Source: CAMCYM01 sp964405405 (GTDB lineage Bacteria > Bacteroidota > Bacteroidia > Flavobacteriales_D > Sanyastnellaceae). Taken from it: DNA of 19,827 nucleotides. A program made the position numbers and the translations under genes. A model generated the notes under the pieces. The model saw only the letters and a program-made list of their open reading frames with translations, was not told the origin of the DNA and did no database searches. Below are positions 15,903-19,827 of this stretch, piece after piece. Numbering within the stretch: the stretch's first letter is position 1; every line of letters begins with the position of its first letter. The stretch covers positions 1-19,827 of the forward strand of contig CAYONT010000036.1 in the NCBI GenBank assembly GCA_964405405.1, read 5' to 3'.

Positions 15903-16147
15903 CTTCCCGACGCTTTCCCGACGCTTTCCCGACGCTTTTCCGACGGATCCCCCAACTTGTTTGGCAAATCCTCCAAAAGCTTGTGCGCACCTTGCAACCC
16001 AACAAAGTTCCCATCATCCTCCACGCCGATGACCAATCGCTCGCCTTGCGCGTTTGCAAAACCGCAAACCCACTTGAGGTAATCATCGCGCCACGAGCGT
16101 TTCCACTCGACGTTTTGGGATTCTTGTTGCTGGTTCGCCTCTGCCAT
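15857..16147 (-). CDS. AlbA_2-type DNA-binding protein, short and frame-broken (96 aa)
   Basis: ATG 16147 lies 1 bp after the hsdS stop. Residues 1-70 match the AlbA_2 (Schlafen/RecG-like, former AAA_4) N-terminal domain: ESQNVEWKRSWRDDYLKW, then CGFANAQGERLVIGVEDDG, then LLEDLPNKLGD. Full family members are about 450-500 residues, with an ATPase-like middle and a C-terminal winged helix. Here the frame goes from the AlbA domain straight into an 11-bp tandem repeat (Glu-Lys-Arg-Arg-Glu-Ser-Val-Gly-Lys-like) and stops at 15857 after a non-homologous tail (SGFWPYAKQIPW). The winged-helix part continues downstream in another frame. The middle domain is missing. Likely role, from family knowledge: nucleic-acid binding or regulation within the restriction operon. 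It may be an OFF state, a remnant, or an assembly error in the repeat. Confidence 0.75.
   Translation of the reverse strand: MAEANQQQESQNVEWKRSWRDDYLKWVCGFANAQGERLVIGVEDDGNFVGLQGAHKLLEDLPNKLGDPSEKRRESVGKASGRRQSGFWPYAKQIPW
15904..15945 (-). repeat. 11-bp tandem repeat (3.8 copies), possible phase-variation tract
   Basis: Bases 15904-15945 repeat with an 11-bp period (minus-strand unit CGTCGGGAAAG), with one mismatch at 15939. Because 11 is not a multiple of three, each gain or loss changes the frame. Loss of one unit (or gain of two) joins the upstream AlbA frame to the downstream winged-helix frame. Confidence 0.92.
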
Positions 16148-16148
16148 C

Positions 16149-17252
16149 TCAATCGAGCTTGACGCGGACTTCGCCGCTCATGAGTTTCGGGAGGAGGGTG
16201 TCGCGCAAGACAGAGATTCTATCTACTTGCAAAAGGTTTTGGTGAATTTTTGAAAATAAATCTTTAGCAACTGATTCGAAATTGGCAAGGGTGTTAAATT
16301 CTGGGACGACAAACCTCAAGGCTTTCAAATCGCCTTGACGGAGTAGAGGTTGTGTTGAACCGCAGTTCATTCCTTTCAAATCGGTGAGCTTGAGAAAAAA
16401 GTAGGTTGAGAACAGGTTTTGAGCCTGTATCCAAATGGAATTATCGGAGAACCACGCATGTCCATCAAGATGGAGTTGAACTGTGCCCAATGTTCCGACC
16501 CTTCCAGTCACAATGGCGGGTTTGTTACTCAATGATTCGTTCGTTCGGGCAATGATTCCATTTGATCCGTAAACGGGATTCTTCCCACACCCAATTCTTT
16601 GGTGCTTCGGTAGGTTTATACCGTTCTTGACCAAGGAAAATTCACAGAGCTCAACCTCCTCCCAATCGTCTTGGGCCTCTTCGATGAACCATTGGCGGAA
16701 GAGGGCTTCGGCCATGCCCTCAAGGGTTTTGTTTTGACGCTTGAGGAGGTCGATTTTGTCGTCCAAACTGCTCAATACCTCCGCAATGGCTTCTTGTTCC
16801 GCAAGCGGAGGTAGAGTGATTGGGAATTCTTTGATGGTCCCGACACTCAAGTTTTGCTGCGCAGCACCCGTGGCGAGATTTACGAGTTCGTTGTTACGGC
16901 TCCACAATTGGTAGAAGAGAAATTCATCATTTCCCAAAGAAGAATCAACTACGATGTTGCAGCATGCTTGGTTGGTTGTTAGTGGAATTTTTGATCGACA
17001 AACTTTTCCTGCGGTTGCTCCGTACATCGCGATGATGGTCGCACCCTCAGGAACCCATTTTGCGGAAGAATTAGAGAGGCCGTCTTGCGTTATTTTCTCT
17101 TGGGTATCAGAAATGATGTTGAAGTCTACTTCTTTCGTCGTCAACCAAGGGATGTCTCCTCCGAAATATTTGGGCTTCTTTCGGGAGGGCGTTCCACCTG
17201 ATTTTATGAAAGAGGCAACTTCTCCAATTGTAACTACTTCCCACTCACTCAT
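16149..17252 (-). CDS. hsdS: type I restriction specificity subunit, copy B (367 aa)
   Basis: HsdS recognises the bipartite DNA target for the HsdM2S methylase and HsdR. Start chosen at ATG 17252 (MSEWEVVTIGEVASF), the usual HsdS beginning; an in-frame ATG at 17300 would add 16 atypical residues overlapping the small ORF. Residues 1-150 are the first target-recognition domain (GGTPSRKKPKYFGGDIPWLT; AAQQNLSVGTIKEFPITLPP). Residues 151-200 are the central conserved helix (AEQEAIAEVLSSLDDKIDLL). Residues 200-325 are the second recognition domain, and residues 325-367 the C-terminal helix (LLPKLMSGEVR). Both halves are complete. The central and terminal conserved DNA is nearly identical to copy A, while the second recognition domains differ. 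It overlaps the 29-codon ORF by 8 bp and is followed 1 bp later by the AlbA gene. Confidence 0.95.
   Translation of the reverse strand: MSEWEVVTIGEVASFIKSGGTPSRKKPKYFGGDIPWLTTKEVDFNIISDTQEKITQDGLSNSSAKWVPEGATIIAMYGATAGKVCRSKIPLTTNQACCNIVVDSSLGNDEFLFYQLWSRNNELVNLATGAAQQNLSVGTIKEFPITLPPLAEQEAIAEVLSSLDDKIDLLKRQNKTLEGMAEALFRQWFIEEAQDDWEEVELCEFSLVKNGINLPKHQRIGCGKNPVYGSNGIIARTNESLSNKPAIVTGRVGTLGTVQLHLDGHAWFSDNSIWIQAQNLFSTYFFLKLTDLKGMNCGSTQPLLRQGDLKALRFVVPEFNTLANFESVAKDLFSKIHQNLLQVDRISVLRDTLLPKLMSGEVRVKLD
16164..16198 (-). repeat. 35-bp exact direct repeat, hsdS copy B end
   Basis: Bases 16164-16198 are identical to 19150-19184 and encode the HsdS C-terminal conserved segment (LLPKLMSGEVR) on the minus strand. 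Recombination between the copies would delete 2986 bp. Confidence 0.93.
16653..16775 (-). repeat. 123-bp direct repeat, central conserved region of hsdS copy B
   Basis: Bases 16653-16775 match 19705-19827 at 121 of 123 positions (differences at 16707 and 16737). The copies have the same orientation and are 3052 bp apart. The repeat encodes the HsdS central helix (SSLDDKIDLLKRQNKTLEGM and onward) and reaches the window edge at the other copy, so it may be longer. Confidence 0.95.
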
Positions 17253-17334
17253 CGATGCGAATTTTGTCGAGGTTCTCGTGAATGCGGGCTTTGAACTCAT
17301 CCTCCTCCATCAATTGAAGTGGAAAAGCCTTCAT
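17245..17334 (-). CDS. 29-codon ORF coupled between the GmrSD-like gene and hsdS
   Basis: The frame begins MKAFPLQLMEEDEFKA, is charged and probably helical, and ends IRIDE. Its ATG (17334-17332) overlaps the TGA of the GmrSD-like gene as ATGA. Its TGA (17247-17245) lies within the first eight bases of hsdS (ATGAGTGA). These two overlaps suggest either a real small protein or a coupling ORF that carries ribosomes to hsdS. GGAGGAGG inside it (near 17301-17308) could also support re-initiation. The start resembles the M-K-x-F-P-x-x-L opening of some small antitoxin-like proteins, but it is too short to assign. Translation is unproven. Confidence 0.45.
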   Translation of the reverse strand: MKAFPLQLMEEDEFKARIHENLDKIRIDE

Positions 17335-19121
17335 ATCAAAGATGGTTTACGGGCAAGTTTAACGGATGAAAGATCAACCTCAAGAAGTTCCTCTAATTCA
17401 GCAAAAAACCAATCCCAGCGGTCGTGGATGGAGTCAATGTTCCAGCGTTCCTCATATTTCTTCGAATCGAAATCGTGGACGATGGACTGCGTAATGAGGA
17501 AGGCCGTGATTTTGTCATTCTTGTCGTCATACTTCCCCTTGCCCCGATAAACAGCCATTTTAATCTTGAACGGATTGTTGCTCGCCTCGATGTTCTTACT
17601 GCCACTTAACAATGTCAAATTACCAGCAGAATTTAGCCACATATTGGCCTCTTCTCGCGAGAAGTGTCCCCATTCCTTAATCTCTTCGTAAGCCACAGGC
17701 AAGATGTGCTCAAGGTGGACATCGCGGTTCAATTTAATAAAGCTCAGTTTGCTTTGATCAGGCACATTGTACTCCATCAAAATCAGCAGCGGTTTAATCC
17801 AGGCCTCGGAAGCCAAATTGTCTGAGTTCAGATTGCGGGATACTAGAGACAAAATACCATCGGACCGCAGTTTCTCATTCAACTCCTTCTGAATCTCCTC
17901 GGCAGGTCGCTCCTCTTTTACCCACCGAATTAAATTGAAAGAAGTCTGTTTAATCTGTGATAGGGTCTTACCCGCAATCCAGTACAGGTAATAAAAGCGT
18001 TGCAGTGATGTGGTCACGGCTTCTCGTTCAGCATATCCGATGTGGTTCGCCGTGAGGACTATGGCCTTCCAATGCATAGTCCACGGCACATATCGTAAGG
18101 AATAGATGACTTTGTCCTCGGCTAGGTATACATGTTTAAAGTAAGCCTCCGCAAAGTTTTTAATATCGCGAATGACGTCATTTGGATCCTCATCCTTGAA
18201 TACTTCTTGAAGCTCATCGTTGAGCGAACGTTTCGGATTATGAGCTAATCGGTAATACTCGTAGATAATGAACAAATCGTTCAAATCAATGTCGCTGTGC
18301 TTGATGGTCTGTTCCATCTCCCGCCAATCCGCAATAAACTGGGCCTCTCTCAGCTGAAACGCATCAGGATCCTCGCGGTGCAACTTGTACAAGCGCTCGA
18401 GCAGGAAACTCTTTATTAAGTCCGCTGCCGTGAGGTCCAACCCGCGGTCGTTTAGCACTTGGAACAGCTTGATCGCAAATTCTCGGTTCCTACAGTCAAT
18501 GCGGATAATTTGAACCTTGTTGAATAAGAAATTTATAAGCGCTGACGCCTCTTGTAAACCTAAATTCTCAAGCTTTGATCGAAAAATGAAAGCACTGTTT
18601 TTAAACTTATATTTTGGTTCCTCATCGTTACATATTTCGGACTTAGATGGCTTTTTTATTTCTGTCGTGTTACCCTTTAGAATGTAATGCTCAAAATCAC
18701 TGTGATGCTGGGAATGAGTGAAAAGTTTGAGACGCTCAGATTTACCAAAACGTGAGATGGACGCCTCAATCGTATTGCGGTCGATTGCAAATGGATCGTC
18801 CCCGCTGGCCTCATCTAAGTTCGGAAACAAATCCCGAATCACGCAGAACAAAATCATAAGCGTGGTCAGTCGTTGCTGCCCATCAACCACGTCAGAATAA
18901 GGCGAACCCTCGTTGTCTCTGGGTTTAACTGTAGTTATGGACCCCAAGAAATAGTTCTCCTCTTGATTTTCGTAGGATTCCCATATATCATCCCACAGTC
19001 GCTCCACTTGCTCATCCTCCCACTTGTAGGGTCGCTGATATTGCGGAATCTTATAAAGTGAATCGGCGTTTCCGAATAACTCGCGAATCGAAAGACTTAA
19101 AGGTATAAATGTCTGTTCCAT
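17331..19121 (-). CDS. GmrSD-like DUF262-DUF1524 restriction nuclease (596 aa)
   Basis: Family knowledge: GmrS (DUF262) is an NTP-dependent domain and GmrD (DUF1524) an HNH-type nuclease; together they cut modified DNA, such as glucosylated phage DNA. The DUF262 half shows YKIPQYQRPYKWEDEQVERL (near 23), YFLGSITTV and the hallmark DGQQRLTTL (from residue 80), then VLNDRGLDLTAADLIKSFLL. The DUF1524 half shows LEHILP (near 470), WLNSAGNLTLLSG and the Asn/Lys/Tyr segment NNPFKIKMAVY expected at its end. Both halves are complete in one chain. Start chosen at ATG 19121, 10 bp after the hsdS copy A stop; an in-frame TTG at 19148 would overlap that gene. The 3' end overlaps the 29-codon ORF. It is clearly AT-rich relative to the left half of the window. 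Placement between two hsdS genes suggests a combined type I plus type IV defence locus. Confidence 0.92.
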   Translation of the reverse strand: MEQTFIPLSLSIRELFGNADSLYKIPQYQRPYKWEDEQVERLWDDIWESYENQEENYFLGSITTVKPRDNEGSPYSDVVDGQQRLTTLMILFCVIRDLFPNLDEASGDDPFAIDRNTIEASISRFGKSERLKLFTHSQHHSDFEHYILKGNTTEIKKPSKSEICNDEEPKYKFKNSAFIFRSKLENLGLQEASALINFLFNKVQIIRIDCRNREFAIKLFQVLNDRGLDLTAADLIKSFLLERLYKLHREDPDAFQLREAQFIADWREMEQTIKHSDIDLNDLFIIYEYYRLAHNPKRSLNDELQEVFKDEDPNDVIRDIKNFAEAYFKHVYLAEDKVIYSLRYVPWTMHWKAIVLTANHIGYAEREAVTTSLQRFYYLYWIAGKTLSQIKQTSFNLIRWVKEERPAEEIQKELNEKLRSDGILSLVSRNLNSDNLASEAWIKPLLILMEYNVPDQSKLSFIKLNRDVHLEHILPVAYEEIKEWGHFSREEANMWLNSAGNLTLLSGSKNIEASNNPFKIKMAVYRGKGKYDDKNDKITAFLITQSIVHDFDSKKYEERWNIDSIHDRWDWFFAELEELLEVDLSSVKLARKPSLI

Positions 19122-19131
19122 TATTAGTGGT

Positions 19132-19827
19132 TTAAAGGGATTGACCAATGCGGACTTCGCCGCTCATGAGTTTCGGGAGGAGGGCGTTACGCTGCTTTTT
19201 TAAGGTGTCAAGCTCAATCTCGTTCAATGCCAACTTCCTTTCTGCATCCATCAAATAGGCGGACGCTTGCTTCAAGTGATTTGTACTCGGAACAGAGAAC
19301 GAAAACTCAGCCATGACATCTACTTGCACACGTTGGCGACCAGTTGACCCCGCTAAACTTGATACCGCTAAATCCTTGAACTCCTTACTTGAGATTATCG
19401 CAAACCCCAACAAAGGGCAGAGTCCATGCTTCATATTGAAAACGATAAATTCAGTACTACCCCAGCCAATTTCACCTTCAGGTAACTGCCGAACAACCCC
19501 AGACTTTCCATTTTCTAAGCACGGTGTAATCCGAGCAAGTAGAATATCGCCATTTGTAAATTTCGACCCTGATGTGAACTCTCTGTATCGCCACCCATCT
19601 ATCGCAGAATTCTCTGTTTGAAGATTTTTCATCTCCACAAATGGGGCAAGGTCTCCACGAGAAACCTTGTAGCGAGGGTTAATCTCAAAAACATCACACA
19701 AGGAAACCTCCTCCCAATCGTCTTGGGCCTCTTCGATGAACCATTGGCGGAAGAGGGCCTCGGCCATGCCCTCAAGGGTTTTGTTTTGGCGCTTGAGGAG
19801 GTCGATTTTGTCGTCCAAACTGCTCAA
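19132..19827 (-). CDS. hsdS: type I restriction specificity subunit, copy A, 5' end outside the window
   Basis: The frame is open at the right edge. The first visible codon is TTG within the conserved sequence V-L-S-S-L-D-D-K, so this is not a start. The visible 231 residues hold the central conserved helix (SSLDDKIDLLKRQNKTLEGM), a complete second recognition domain (VSLCDVFEINPRYKVSRGDL; SLAGSTGRQRVQVDVMAEFS) and the C-terminal helix ending LLPKLMSGEVR. The second recognition domain differs completely from that of copy B, so the two predict different half-sites. Upstream, beyond the edge, the first recognition domain and probably hsdM are expected. The GmrSD-like gene starts 10 bp after its stop. 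Confidence 0.93.
   Translation of the reverse strand: MSSLDDKIDLLKRQNKTLEGMAEALFRQWFIEEAQDDWEEVSLCDVFEINPRYKVSRGDLAPFVEMKNLQTENSAIDGWRYREFTSGSKFTNGDILLARITPCLENGKSGVVRQLPEGEIGWGSTEFIVFNMKHGLCPLLGFAIISSKEFKDLAVSSLAGSTGRQRVQVDVMAEFSFSVPSTNHLKQASAYLMDAERKLALNEIELDTLKKQRNALLPKLMSGEVRIGQSL
19150..19184 (-). repeat. 35-bp exact direct repeat, hsdS copy A end
   Basis: Identical to 16164-16198 and in the same orientation; encodes the HsdS C-terminal conserved segment. Confidence 0.93.
19705..19827 (-). repeat. 123-bp direct repeat, central conserved region of hsdS copy A
   Basis: Matches 16653-16775 at 121 of 123 positions and runs into the window edge, so the repeat may extend further upstream. 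Confidence 0.95.

Noticed and set aside
15721..16152. 143-codon minus-strand frame over the AlbA gene
   Set aside because: Arg/Ser-rich shadow; the AlbA and winged-helix motifs are in the other two frames.
17253..17300. Longer hsdS start at ATG 17300
   Set aside because: The extra 16 residues (MSSKPAFTRTSTKFAS) do not look like an HsdS start, while ATG 17252 gives the typical MSEWEVV beginning and fits the coupled small ORF.
19122..19148. Longer GmrSD-like start at TTG 19148
   Set aside because: Non-ATG start overlapping the hsdS copy A end; ATG 19121 places the conserved N-terminus correctly.

Overview
The window looks like a chromosomal segment of a GC-rich member of the Bacteroidota, most likely Flavobacteriales-like. 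Two secreted proteins carry long arrays of the Cys-rich unit G-C-T-D-x-x-A-C-N-Y-N...D-D-G-S-C, which is typical of marine and activated-sludge Flavobacteriia. Translation starts mostly lack strong Shine-Dalgarno sites. No rRNA, tRNA, CRISPR array, transposase or integrase was seen.

Left region (1-2326, minus). One uninterrupted 775-codon frame runs off the left edge. It encodes a SulP anion transporter, a STAS domain, a repeat linker and the N-terminal part of a DabA/DUF2309 protein. This single-chain SulP-STAS-DabA architecture is the most unusual item in the window and suggests a one-polypeptide inorganic-carbon uptake device. Next to it is a small secreted protein of unknown function (2441-2878, minus).

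Central region (2916-12079). This is a set of envelope and secreted proteins: a 1510-residue exported Cys-rich repeat protein with an internal 138-residue super-repeat and a Tyr-Gly (GX3-type) repeat; an unrecognised 379-residue protein; a C1q-like secreted protein; a lipoprotein; and a secreted beta-helix protein. The 1510-residue protein and the beta-helix protein end in the same Cys-bracketed, calcium-loop-like C-terminal module, probably a shared sorting or anchoring tag. About 400 bp without a convincing gene follows (12080-12480).

Right region (12481-19827, all minus). This is a tightly packed defence operon, read from the right edge: hsdS copy A (5' end outside the window), a GmrSD-like DUF262/DUF1524 nuclease, a 29-codon ORF, hsdS copy B, a short AlbA_2-type DNA-binding gene, and hsdR. 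Junctions are a 10-bp gap, an ATGA overlap, an 8-bp overlap, a 1-bp gap and an ATGA overlap. hsdM was not seen and is presumably beyond the right edge. The two hsdS copies share a 123-bp direct repeat (121 identical) and a 35-bp exact repeat, which would allow target-recognition domains to be exchanged or the nuclease cassette to be lost. The AlbA gene is split by an 11-bp tandem repeat. Loss of one unit would rejoin its DNA-binding domain to a C-terminal winged-helix domain whose stop codon overlaps the hsdR start, so this looks like a phase-variable switch inside the operon. The GmrSD/hsdS part is visibly more AT-rich than the left half, consistent with horizontal acquisition.
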